64,000 bases of DNA from the NCBI GenBank assembly GCA_963575745.1, contig CAUYUJ010004977.1:1-64000 (forward strand), read 5' to 3'. Every line of letters starts with the position of its first letter. Position 1 is the stretch's first letter. A program made the translations under genes and the position numbers. This DNA is from Prorocentrum cordatum. Lineage: Eukaryota; Sar; Dinophyceae; Prorocentrales; Prorocentraceae. The notes below the pieces were generated by a model, which made no database searches, was not told the origin of the DNA, and saw nothing but the letters and a program-made list of their open reading frames with translations. Shown piece by piece: positions 40,435 to 48,954 of the stretch.

Positions 40435-40645
40435 GCCTCTTGTAGCGTTTTGGGGGTCTCTGGGCGGTCCCCGAGGCCTCTTGGAGCGTTTTAGGTGGTT
40501 CGGGGAGTTTTGGGGGGCCTCTTGGGGGTCTGTTGGGAGCCTCTTGGGCGCCTCTTGGGGCCTCCTGTGGTCTCCTGGGCCCTTCTCGGGGCCCTCTTGA
40601 AGCGCTCTTGGGAGCCTTGGGAGCGCTTTTGGGGGCCATCTTGGA
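40435..40645 (+). repeat. Family J dispersed repeat
   Basis: GAGGCCTCTTGGAGCGTTTT, CCTCTTGGGCGCCTCTTGGG and GGGGCCATCTTGGAGGACAT. Confidence 0.65.
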
Positions 40646-41372
40646 GGACATCGATCAAACAAGAGGGGAGCTTGAATTCGTTGTGCCCCCCCCAAAAGAG
40701 GCCGAAATGGAGCCAAAACCTTTGTAAAACCAGTGATTTGGGTTTCGCCGAGGCCGTTTTGGACGCCTGACACCTCGCGACCGGCCCCGTCCAGGTCCAG
40801 GGGAGGGGGTGGGGGGAGGGGTAAGCCCATCCCCGAAGGGAAAGACGGGCAGATGGAAGACAGAACACCCTGGACCACCTCTTCGGCCGAAAGGGCTGGT
40901 GGGATTCAGGCCGCACCCCAGGAAGGGTCCGTGGAGCAGCGGTGTTTTGCTCGGCGGCGAGCGAGGGGGGGGAGTGGGAAGGGGCCGGCCTTCTCAGAAG
41001 TCTCGGAAGTTCCCCGGCCTTCTGAGAAGTTCCCCGAGCCTCCCCCGAAGACAGGAAACGCTTCCCAGAAGGCGCGAGGGCTTCCGAGAAGTCCCGCCGC
41101 CTTCTGAGAAGGCCCTCTCCTTCTCGTTTCCCCCCCTCCCTCGCCGCCAATGTGTTGCCTCCACGCCACGGGCCCCCCCGGAAGCTCCGAGAGCTTTTTC
41201 CCATGGGGGAGGCTCCTGCGGCCGGAGCCGCCGGCCCCGAATGGGGGCGACGACGACGAAGGCGGCGCCGATGGCGAGCCGATCGCTTCTCCCACGGAGG
41301 GGCGCCCCCGCCCCCCCCCCCCGCGGGGGTGTGCTGGGGCTTCTGTCGGGGGCGGCAAAGAGGGGGGTGATG
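40646..41372. other. Gene-free stretch with CTTCTGAGAAG palindromes
   Basis: CTTCTCAGAAG, CTTCTGAGAAG and CTTCCGAGAAG-type palindromes recur about six times between 40990 and 41120. No coding evidence. Confidence 0.5.
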
Positions 41373-41523
41373 ACTACCCTGACCCCTTACCTTCCAGGAG
41401 GGCTAAAAAGTAGCACCCGACTTAAAAACCGATCCCAAAGCTATTCTACGTGCTGTTTCGCTGTTTTTTAGGTTTTTAGGCCTCCAGTGCTAAAAAATAG
41501 CTCTCTGGAAGGTCAGGGTAGGA
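41373..41523 (+). mobile_element. Foldback element N (about 150 bp)
   Basis: CTACCCTGAC...CTTCCAG and CTGGAAGGTCAGGGTAG are inverted ends; inner GGGCTAAAAAGTAGCAC pairs with GTGCTAAAAAATAGCTC. Confidence 0.7.
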
Positions 41524-41701
41524 GGGGGATATCATGACGTGGGCCATGATATTTCCCCAGATTTCACGGCGCCGCTTCTTGTTTCATTGCGTCCCTGGCC
41601 CCCCCGCTGGGCCGCGCACATGCCGCCAGTCATTGTCATGATTTGCACCCCCCCCTCTTGGACACCCCCCTCTTGGCCGCTCCCGATTCTGGAGCCCTGG
41701 G

Positions 41702-42036
41702 TTTAGTCGGGCCTGTCCCCCTTACAGGGGGGACTAGTCAAAAATAATCAGAAAATAATCCGGGGACGATTTTTTTGAGCACTGCTTGACCATTCTGGGG
41801 GTATTTTCTTTGAGTATCTTCCACTTCAGGAATGGACAAAACACACAGACTCCGTGAATCGTCGATTTCCCCGGAAAAGATGGGAAAATGTAGGAAGTGG
41901 GGAGGAAGACGAAAACCCACAAAATATGAGAAAATATTGGGAATCCATTGATTTGTGCGTATGCATTTGTGTGTCCCAGGGCCCCTTCGCTATGTTTCGT
42001 CCAAAATCCCCCGGTAGGGGGACAGGCCCCACCTAA
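41702..42036 (+). mobile_element. Family A MITE, copy 6, interrupted (335 bp)
   Basis: Ends TTTAGTCGGGC and GCCCCACCTAA. A family E sequence of about 180 bases sits in the middle (41815-41992). No target duplication is visible. Confidence 0.8.
41815..41992 (+). repeat. Family E repeat nested in family A copy 6
   Basis: ACACACAGACTCCGTGAATC, TTCCCCGGAAAAGATGGG and GTGTGTCCCAGGGCCCCTTC. It separates the two halves of the MITE cleanly. Confidence 0.75.
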
Positions 42037-42038
42037 AC

Positions 42039-42233
42039 TTCAGTCGGTCCTGTCCCCCTACAGGGGGATTTTCGACGAAAAATCAAAAATACCCTGCAAA
42101 TAATACAAAAAAAAAGTCAAAAAATAGTCGGGGGATTGTTTTTTGAGTCTTTGTGGACCTTTTGGGGGCATTTTGGGGGGTATTTTGCATTTCTCATCGA
42201 AAATCCCCCTGTAGGGGGACACGCCCGACATAA
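42039..42233 (+). mobile_element. Family A MITE, copy 7 (195 bp)
   Basis: Ends TTCAGTCGGTC and GCCCGACATAA. The flanks ACCTAAAC and ACCTACAC agree at seven of eight. The left flank is the terminus of copy 6, so copy 7 landed at its edge. Confidence 0.92.
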
Positions 42234-42249
42234 ACCTACACCCTGGGGC

Positions 42250-42424
42250 TTGGGCGCTGCGTAATGGGGGGGTCATAAATGGGGGGGCGGCGAGGGTGGT
42301 CCGAAAAGGTACCCAAACGGTACCTAAACGAGCCCCCTGGGGCTCTGGAGGGGCCCGAAAGGGGCACGAAAGGGGACCTTTTCTGACCCCCCCATTTGTG
42401 ACCCCCCCATTAAGCCACGCCCAA
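42250..42424 (+). mobile_element. Family D element, copy 1 (175 bp)
   Basis: Ends TTGGGCGCTGCGTAATGGGG and CCCCATTAAGCCACGCCCAA are inverted. The perfect 5-bp duplication GGGGC flanks it (42245-42249, 42425-42429). Confidence 0.93.
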
Positions 42425-42573
42425 GGGGCCCAGGCGTTGCAGTATTTTTTTTGTCGCCGGACGTTTGCGCCAGGCGTCCGGGCCCCAGGGCTCTCGCGCC
42501 TCGAGCCGGCTCGAACGGTGATGCAGGAAGGCCTTGGCATCGCTCGGACGTGTGCATTTGTTCCTTCGGCGAG

Positions 42574-42832
42574 CCCTGACTTCGGATCCGTCCTACTTTG
42601 GGAAAATTCGTAAGTAGGGCTTGGAATTTCCGCCTTACTTTTCAAGCCCCGCTGATGCCAATTTCCGCCCTACTTTTCTGTTGCTGTTTCCGCCCTGTTT
42701 CTGTGGATTTCCGCCCCACTTTCTGTTGGGTGCAGAAATCTCCGCCCTAACTTTTCGGCCCCTGATAGGTGGGTTTCCGACGCAATTTTAAGTTGGGAAA
42801 AAAGCTAAAGTAGGGCGGATCTGGAGTCAGGG
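42574..42832 (-). mobile_element. Family B element, copy 3, inverted (259 bp)
   Basis: Reverse orientation relative to copies 1 and 2; starts CCCTGACTTCGGATCCG and ends CGGATCTGGAGTCAGGG. Confidence 0.93.
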
Positions 42833-43882
42833 AGGACCATCGAGGAGCATCCTCGAGCATCTGGCGAAAAAGCCACGCACGAAACCCGAAAACAGGCACA
42901 GGGAAGGGGCGTGCGAGCGAAGGCCAGTGAGGCAGGAAGACGGGGTCGTGTGCTCCGGCCGTGACTTCTCTCGCGCCGTGCCGTGTTGGCACTTTCGGAT
43001 CCGAGGGAAACCCCGACCCTCTTCTTACAGGTCCGCATCTCTGAGTCGTTTTGACACCCCCATATGGGGCCCAACGCGGACCCCTAGAGGCCGAGAAACG
43101 CGAAGTGGCAACGCCGTCTTGACTTTCTCCGCCGTGCGATGGACGTTTTTTGGCGGCGCGCACAATAAGGGGGCAGGGGGAGGGGGGGATGCTTCTCAAG
43201 AGGAGGCTGCCTCTTGGCACCTGTGCCGTTGGGCCTCTGCCCCAGGAAAGCAGGCGGGCAGCAGCCTGATCGTCACCTCGTCTGTGCCTGTCCGAGAGCC
43301 GTGGGCAACCATCATGCTCGGCAAGGGCGGGCGGGGGAGAGTACATTTGCTCCTCCTCGTCCCTCGACTTGGCCCTCCCCTTCCCCCCACGACCCGGTTC
43401 CCCCGCCCGGGCGTGCATGGGGGAGGTCGGGGCTCGGGTGGGCGTGGTGCCCCGCGGAGGCTCACCGGGGCGGCGCGCAGGTGCCGCGTCGCTAGCTGAG
43501 GGCAGTGCGCCCGCCGCTTCGGACTGTCAGAACGCGCGGGGCGCGCAGGCGCGTGCTGCAAAGTTCTTTAGGTGCGCGTGTTCGCGCGTCGTTTCTGCCT
43601 TGCTCTATGAGGTCGTGGGGCTGTATCGGGCGTTTCCCTAGCTCACGTGGTGTAATTTGCGTGCCATGGTATGGGGCGACCTCCTCTCGGCATCTGCGTT
43701 TTTAGGTCACCCCTCAGGGGCGTTTCCTTCCAGCCTGCTAGCGGTCACTGACCTGTGTCGGCATGGACCAGAAGTATAAGGAGGATGCTTCTGAGAAGGC
43801 GCGGTCTTCACATTTACACACAAGGCCCGCCCCTTCTGAGAAGCAGCCTCCCCCCAAGAACCGCCCCCCTCCCCCTAGCGTG
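42833..43882. other. Gene-free stretch with family F and repeat I remnants
   Basis: GCCACGCACGAAACCC with CACAGGGAAGGGGCGTGCGA (42871-42915) is repeat I-like. TTGGCGGCGCGCACAATAAG at 43150 is the left end of a family F-like element without a right end. GATGCTTCTGAGAAGGCGCG at 43785 is also F-like. Confidence 0.45.
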
Positions 43883-43965
43883 CCCCAGACATGCGACGTC
43901 CTCTTTCTGAAGTCCCGACCCGTTCCCTGGGACCGGCTTTTTATCCTAAGTCGTTTTATGATTGC
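43883..43965 (+). mobile_element. Family C fragment
   Basis: CCCCAGACATGCGACGTCC, GTCCCGACCCGTTCCCTGGG and TCGTTTTATGA. Confidence 0.5.
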
Positions 43966-44171
43966 TGACGACGATCAATGGAGAGGAAGCGTGTAGCCAA
44001 ATAATTTCCAGATGTCCAACACATGTTAAGCACGTGTCTTAAACATGTAAACGGCATGATTCAAACATCTTAGGGACATTTCTCCAACATTTTGAGCACA
44101 TATTCGGTTCTATGATAGGATCGTTAGGGTGTCCATTGTCATGGCACCCACAATTTTATTCAGGAGGGAAA

Positions 44172-44330
44172 GAAACACACAGACACAATTAATCGTCGAC
44201 TCCCCAGAAAATATAGGAAAATATGGGAATTGGGGGGGAGAACAAAAACAGAGGAAATATGGGAAAATATGGGGGATCTTTTTATTTGTGTGTATTTATT
44301 TGTGTGTCCTGGGGCCCTTCATTTATGACG
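44172..44330 (+). repeat. Family E repeat
   Basis: ACACACAGACACAATTAATC, GTCGACTCCCCAGAAAATAT and GTGTGTCCTGGGGCCCTTC. Confidence 0.75.
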
Positions 44331-44499
44331 GCCCCGAGGCCCGGGGCGGGCGCCGGCGGCGCCTGCGGCGCCTGGCCGCCCGAGCGGCCCCCCGGCGGGC
44401 CGACGGCCCCAGCGGCCGAGGAGGCCCGGGCAGGCCCAGAGATCCGCCGTCGTGATTTTGTCAATGCGGGGCCCCCGGAGGTCTCGACCCCTTCCCCAG

Positions 44500-44673
44500 T
44501 TGGGCGTTGCGTAATGGGGGGGTATACATGGGGGGGCGGCGAGTGTGGTCCGAAAAGGTACCCAAACGGTACCTAAACGAGCCCCCTGGGGCTCTGGAGG
44601 GGCCCGAAAGGGGCACGAAAGGGGACCTTTTCTGACCCCCCCATTTGTGACCCCCCCATTAAGCCATGCCCAA
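44500..44673 (+). mobile_element. Family D element, copy 2 (174 bp)
   Basis: Ends TTGGGCGTTGCGTAATGGGG and CCCCATTAAGCCATGCCCAA. The perfect 5-bp duplication is CCCAG (44495-44499, 44674-44678). It is nearly identical to copy 1. Confidence 0.95.
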
Positions 44674-44749
44674 CCCAGGACCGGTTCTTCCTCCCGAGTC
44701 GTTTTTTGGCGGTCCCGGGGCCCGGCGAGGGCCTCTGGAGGTCGAAAAT

Positions 44750-44922
44750 TGGCGGCGCGCAAAAGGGGGTAGGGGGAGGGGGGGAGGCTTCTTAGAAGCG
44801 CCCTGCTTCTCAGAAGGCCTCGGCCTTACGTCTATAGAGAAGGCCCGCGCCTTCTAAGAAGCAGGGGTGCTTTAAGAAGCCTTCCCCCCTCCCCCTACCC
44901 TCCTCTGCGCGCCGCCAAGAAA
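44750..44922 (+). mobile_element. Family F palindromic element (about 173 bp)
   Basis: Perfect 12-bp ends TTGGCGGCGCGC and GCGCGCCGCCAA, then GGGGGTAGGGGGAGGGGG opposite CCCCCCTCCCCCTACCC and GGCTTCTTAGAAGC opposite GCTTTAAGAAGCC. Flanked by GAAAA on both sides. Confidence 0.9.
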
Positions 44923-45105
44923 ATTACGAAAAACCTGCGTCCTGATGTTTCCAATGCGTTGGACCTCTGGGCAGGGGCAGGCGGCGCCCGCGGCCCGCCG
45001 CCGGCGCCGCCGCGCGCCGGCGAGGGCGCGCTCGCGCAGGGGGCGGCGGCGGCGGCCGCGGGCGCTGCGGCCGCCCTCGAGGCCGAGTGTGGGGGTCGAC
45101 TGCCC

Positions 45106-45275
45106 TTAGGTCGGGCCTGTCCCCCTACAGGGGGATTTTCGACGAAAAATGAAAAATGCATTTAAAATATCCCAAGAAGGTAAAACAATCTTTAAAACAT
45201 AGCTCCAGACTATTTTTGGAATATGTTTGGATTATTTTTGGGGTATTTCTTATACTTCGTCGAAATCCCCCTGTC
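45106..45275 (+). mobile_element. Family A MITE, copy 8, right end lost
   Basis: Starts TTAGGTCGGGCCTGTCCCCC; the right inner palindrome stops at ATCCCCCTGT and the end is missing. Confidence 0.8.
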
Positions 45276-45454
45276 TCTTGCGCGCACAGGGAGGGAGGGA
45301 CAGGAGGACCGCGAGGGGGAAGGGGGAGGGGAAACGGCGAGGCTACTACGGCAAGTGAGGATGCAGTGGCTCTGGAAGCCCCGATCGACGCCTTTCTTGG
45401 GCAGCAATGGCCGTCGACTCGTGGCCACGGACGGGCCCACGGTGCGAGGAGCGA
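45276..45454. other. Stretch without recognisable feature
   Basis: No gene or repeat beyond a short GGAGGGA run. Confidence 0.4.
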
Positions 45455-45828
45455 GGACCCAGACTCAACCAGCGGCGAAGCGTCCTGGCTCGCCTATAGC
45501 CCTACCAAACAATGTTCTAAGAACCTTTGTGTGGTTTCCACGACATGTTCTTAGAACATTTCTGGCGGAGTCTGTCTCGTTTCATCACATCCGATTTATG
45601 TTCTAAGAACATTAGGAATGCCGGGACGGTCGGTCCCTGCTCAACAGACCCCCTCGCGCTGTGAAAAAATCACGGCGGTAGGTTTTCGCTATTTTCGGCC
45701 TCTGGGGGCTTTCGCCGAGTTTCGGGGCCGTCAAAAAACGACTCAGTATGAGAAACCGGTCCAGGGGAAGGGTCCAGACCTTTGGGGGTCGAGGTTGTGA
45801 CAAACCGCGACGTCGGGGGTTTGGGTAC
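45455..45828 (+). repeat. Composite repeat G + inverted family C
   Basis: AGCGGCGAAGCGTCCTGGC, several TTCTAAGAAC/GTTCTTAGAAC palindromes, GGGACGGTCGGTCCCTGC, then an inverted family C copy (45643-45828). The same order recurs at 54463-55053. Confidence 0.75.
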
Positions 45829-45844
45829 AGAGTTGGGTGTGTAT

Positions 45845-47023
45845 ATCTCTCTCTATATATGTATGTATGTGTGTATGTATATATATATAGAGAGATATGT
45901 GTGCGTGCGTGTGCGTGTGTGTGTGTGCGTGTGTGTGTGTGCGTGTGTGTGTGTGTGTGTGTGTGCGTGTGTGTGTGTGTGTGCGTGTGCGTGTGCGTGT
46001 GCGTGTGCGTGTGCGTGTGCGTGTGCGTGTGCGTGTGCGTGTGCGTGTGCGTGTGCGTGTGCGTGCGCGTGTGCGTGTGTGCGTGTGCGTGTGCGTGTGC
46101 GTGTGCGTGTGCGTGTGCGTGTGCGTGTGCGTGTGCGTGCGCGTGCGTGTGCGTGTGCGTGTGCGTGTGCGCGTGCGCGTGCGCGTGCGCGTGCGCGTGC
46201 GCGTGCGCGTGCGCGTGCGCGTGCGCGTGCGCGTGCGCGTGCGCGTGCGCGTGCGCGTGCGCGTGAGCGTGCGCGTGCGCGTGCGCGTGCGCGTGTGCGT
46301 GTGCGTGTGCGTGTGCGTGTGCGTGTGCGTGTGCGTGTGCGTGTGCGTGTGCGTGTGCGTGTGCGTGTGCGTGTGCGTGTGCGTGTGCGTGTGCGTGTGC
46401 GTGTGCGCGTGCGTGTGCGTGTGCGTGTGCGTGTGCGTGTGCGTGTGCGTGTGCGTGTGCGTGTGCGTGTGCGTGTGCGTGTGCGTGTGCGGGTGCGTGT
46501 GCGTGTGCGGGTGCGGGTGCGTGTGCGTGTGCGTGTGCGTGTGCGTGTGCGTGTGCGTGTGCGTGTGCGTGTGCGTGTGCGTGTGCGTGTGCGTGTGCGT
46601 GTGCGTGTGCGTGTGCGTGTGCGTGTGCGTGTGCGTGTGCGTGTGCGTGTGCGTGTGCGTGTGCTTGTGCGTGTGAGTGTGCGTGTGCGTGTGCGTGTGC
46701 GTGTGCGTGTGCGTGTGCGTGTGCGTGTGCGTGTGCGTGTGCGTGTGCGTGGCGCGTCTGCGTGCGCGTGTGCTTGCGCGTGAGCGTGCGCGCGTGCGTG
46801 CGCGTGTGCGTGCGCGTGTGCGTGCGCGTGTGCGTGCGAGTGCGCGTGCGCGTGTGCGTGCGCGTGTGCGTGCGCGTGTGCGTGCGCGTGTGCGTGCGCG
46901 TGTGCGTGCGCGTGTGCGTGCGCGTGAGCGTGCGCGTGTGCGTGCGCGTGTGCGTGCGCGTGTGCGTGCGCGTGTGCGTGCGCGTGTGCGTGCGCGTGTC
47001 CGTGCGCGTGTGCGTGCGCGTGC

Positions 47024-47059
<36 letters not shown>

Positions 47060-47063
47060 GCGC

Positions 47064-47114
<51 letters not shown>
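45845..47114 (+). repeat. TGTGCG/TGCGCG alternating purine-pyrimidine array (1.27 kb)
   Basis: TGTG leads into TGTGCG, then GCGCGT blocks (46165-46290), TGTGCG again, TGCGCG-rich from 46750, and pure TG at 47065-47112. Every frame is open as Val-Cys, Arg-Ala or His-Ala repeats, which are artefacts. Confidence 0.98.
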
Positions 47115-47118
<4 letters not shown>

Positions 47119-47205
47119 CAAAGCCTTGAGCCTGCGATCGATACTTGGAGTGCTCCGTGGAGACATGCTGCCCACCATTTTCGTGGGCTCGGCGAGCGTC
47201 CGTCT

Positions 47206-47396
47206 CCAGACCCCCGACGTCATGATTTTTTCATGACGCGACCCCCAGAGGTCCCGACCCATTAATGTTCCCCGGGGCCGGTTTTTCGTTCTGGGTCGTT
47301 CTTGACGGTCCCGAGGCCCGGCAAGGGCCCCCGGAGGCCAAAAACAGCGACACACCTCCCGCCGTGATTTTTTTTCACAGCGCGAGGGGGCCTGGG
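47206..47396 (+). mobile_element. Family C element, copy 2
   Basis: CCAGACCCCCGACGTCATGA to GAGGGGGCCTGGG; closely similar to copy 1 with a short insertion at 47262. Confidence 0.8.
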
Positions 47397-47446
47397 TCTC
47401 TGGCGTGGTCCGAGTCGGTCGTCGCCCCCCTCCTACTCGACAGGGC

Positions 47447-47502
47447 TTCTCCTCCTCCTCCTCCTCCTCCTCCTCCTCCTCCTCCTCCTCCTCCTCCTCC
47501 TC
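47447..47502 (+). repeat. TCC microsatellite at LINE copy 2 5' end
   Basis: Pure CTC repeats ending directly at the SL-like sequence. Confidence 0.95.
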
Positions 47503-47519
47503 AGCCGTTCTGGCCCAGT
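47499..47519 (+). other. Decayed spliced leader at LINE copy 2 5' end
   Basis: CCTCAGCCGTTCTGGCCCAG matches DinoSL at 15 of 21 aligned positions, and four of the differences are transitions. Its position, right after a TCC array and before a LINE leader, matches LINE copy 1. Confidence 0.55.
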
Positions 47520-47672
47520 GTTTTTCTGGGCTTGCGAGAACAGTCTTCAGAGCGGCAGTCGCTCTCGCGGATCTTTGTGGCTCGGTATCATTCAGTTCGA
47601 GGGATCTCAACCCTCACGCTTTCCGTGAGCTCCTGTGGGAGCACCTCTTGCGTCTCGGATTGGCGCCCTCCC

Positions 47673-48773
47673 ATGGGACGTGATGTCGACGACGTGCTCG
47701 CGGGTCCGCGTTTCCCGACTTGGGGATGCCCAGACTGCGGGCGCAACCAGAACTGGGCGTCTCGCATCCGCTGCGTCTGCGGCAAGCCCGCGCCCCAGTC
47801 GATCGTGCAGCGCGCCAAGACAGCAGCCAAGGCCAAGTCGCAGGGGCCCGTGCCTGCTCCTCGTGATGGTGGCGCTCGGCTTCGTGGTGCCTGGGCTGGT
47901 GGACCTCCTCAGTCCCAGTCGAAGATGGAGAAGCAGCTGGAGGCTTTCACCAAGCAGGTGGCAGCCCTCACCGTTCATGGCGGTGGAGGCCCCCGTGGCG
48001 CAGCAGGCGGAGTGCCTGGCAGTCGCAAGCCCGCTGCGGCCGACGGCGCTGGCGATGATGCCGCCGATGGCGACGCCGAGCTCGCAGCCGTGCGCGCCAA
48101 GGCGGACGCCCTCGAGGAGGCTCTCGGCGCGTTCAAGAAGTGCTCGGCCCTCGGCAGCTCCCCGATGCAGCTGCAGATGGAGACCGAGCTGCAGGCTTTG
48201 CGCAAGTCGATCTCGGAGCGCAAGCCAGCGGTCACCAGGCGCAACACTCTTGGTCACAAACTGGCGCGTTCACAGCAGAAGTTGGCCAAGATGCAGGATG
48301 AGATGGTTGAGCAGGAGAAGTCTGTCAAAGAGGCTCAGGAGCTTCTACAACAGCAACGTGAGAAGATCAGGGCGGTGCAGGTCGAGATCGCCGCATACCA
48401 GGTGGAGCTGCGCAGCATGGTGCAGGAGGTGGCGCCTTCGCAGGACCCGCCCATTGCGCCCACGCTCGAGCTCTCCCCCGAGGTCCTCGCTGCGGCCCCA
48501 GCCGAAGTGCAGCAGATGGTCGCCTCGCCGAGTTTCGTTCAGTTCCAGGAGCTACTGCGGTCCCAGTTCAAGGCTCAGCAGGAGGCCACGGGGGCTGCAT
48601 CACCTGCTGCTGCTGCCCCACCCTCCCCTCCTGCCCCAGCATCGGATTTTCCTCATCAGGAGATCCCAGTCCCAGAAGATATGGATTTGGAGGACCTGGA
48701 GGAGGAACAGAATACAACAACTTCTTTCGGTTGCTCGGAAAGAAGGGGACGATCACGCCGAAGTTTTCTCTAA
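47673..48773 (+). CDS. LINE copy 2 ORF1 protein: zinc ribbon and coiled coil
   Basis: MGRDVDDVLAGPRFPTWG is followed by CPDCGRNQNWASRIRCVCG, a C4 finger of the RanBP2-like type (CxxC...CxC spacing). A coiled-coil region follows (MEKQLEAFTKQVAALTVHGG; later KLARSQQKLAKMQDEMVEQE), then a Pro/Ala tail and an acidic end (DMDLEDLEEEQ). The ATG at 47673 is chosen because the finger follows immediately; the in-frame ATG at 47265 lies in the neighbouring family C element. 366 codons, unbroken. Inferred role: RNA-binding partner of ORF2. Confidence 0.8.
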   Translation: MGRDVDDVLAGPRFPTWGCPDCGRNQNWASRIRCVCGKPAPQSIVQRAKTAAKAKSQGPVPAPRDGGARLRGAWAGGPPQSQSKMEKQLEAFTKQVAALTVHGGGGPRGAAGGVPGSRKPAAADGAGDDAADGDAELAAVRAKADALEEALGAFKKCSALGSSPMQLQMETELQALRKSISERKPAVTRRNTLGHKLARSQQKLAKMQDEMVEQEKSVKEAQELLQQQREKIRAVQVEIAAYQVELRSMVQEVAPSQDPPIAPTLELSPEVLAAAPAEVQQMVASPSFVQFQELLRSQFKAQQEATGAASPAAAAPPSPPAPASDFPHQEIPVPEDMDLEDLEEEQNTTTSFGCSERRGRSRRSFL

Positions 48774-48954
48774 TCTTCTTCGAGAGATGGGGGTCAAAGC
48801 TAAGAAGCAGAAGTGTGGGTGACGCTATGCTGGGATTAGCAGTACCGTTGCTTTCGGGGATTCCACTGTCTGCCACAGGCGTTCCAGTTCCCCCTCTGAA
48901 GGGGGCGCCAGCCAGGCCCCAGCACAATAGTGACATTGGTAAGTATTTTTTGGA

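Larger units (their letters stand above)
44444..44955 (+). mobile_element. Family C element broken by two nested insertions
   Basis: Three pieces align in order to family C: 44444-44499, 44674-44750 and 44921-44955. The two gaps are exactly filled by family D copy 2 and a family F element, each with its own 5-bp duplication made from family C sequence. Confidence 0.85.

Noticed and set aside
45782-47610. Long Val-Cys, Arg-Ala and His-Ala/Arg-Thr frames on both strands
   Set aside because: They come from the TGTGCG array, whose hexamer unit cannot make a stop.
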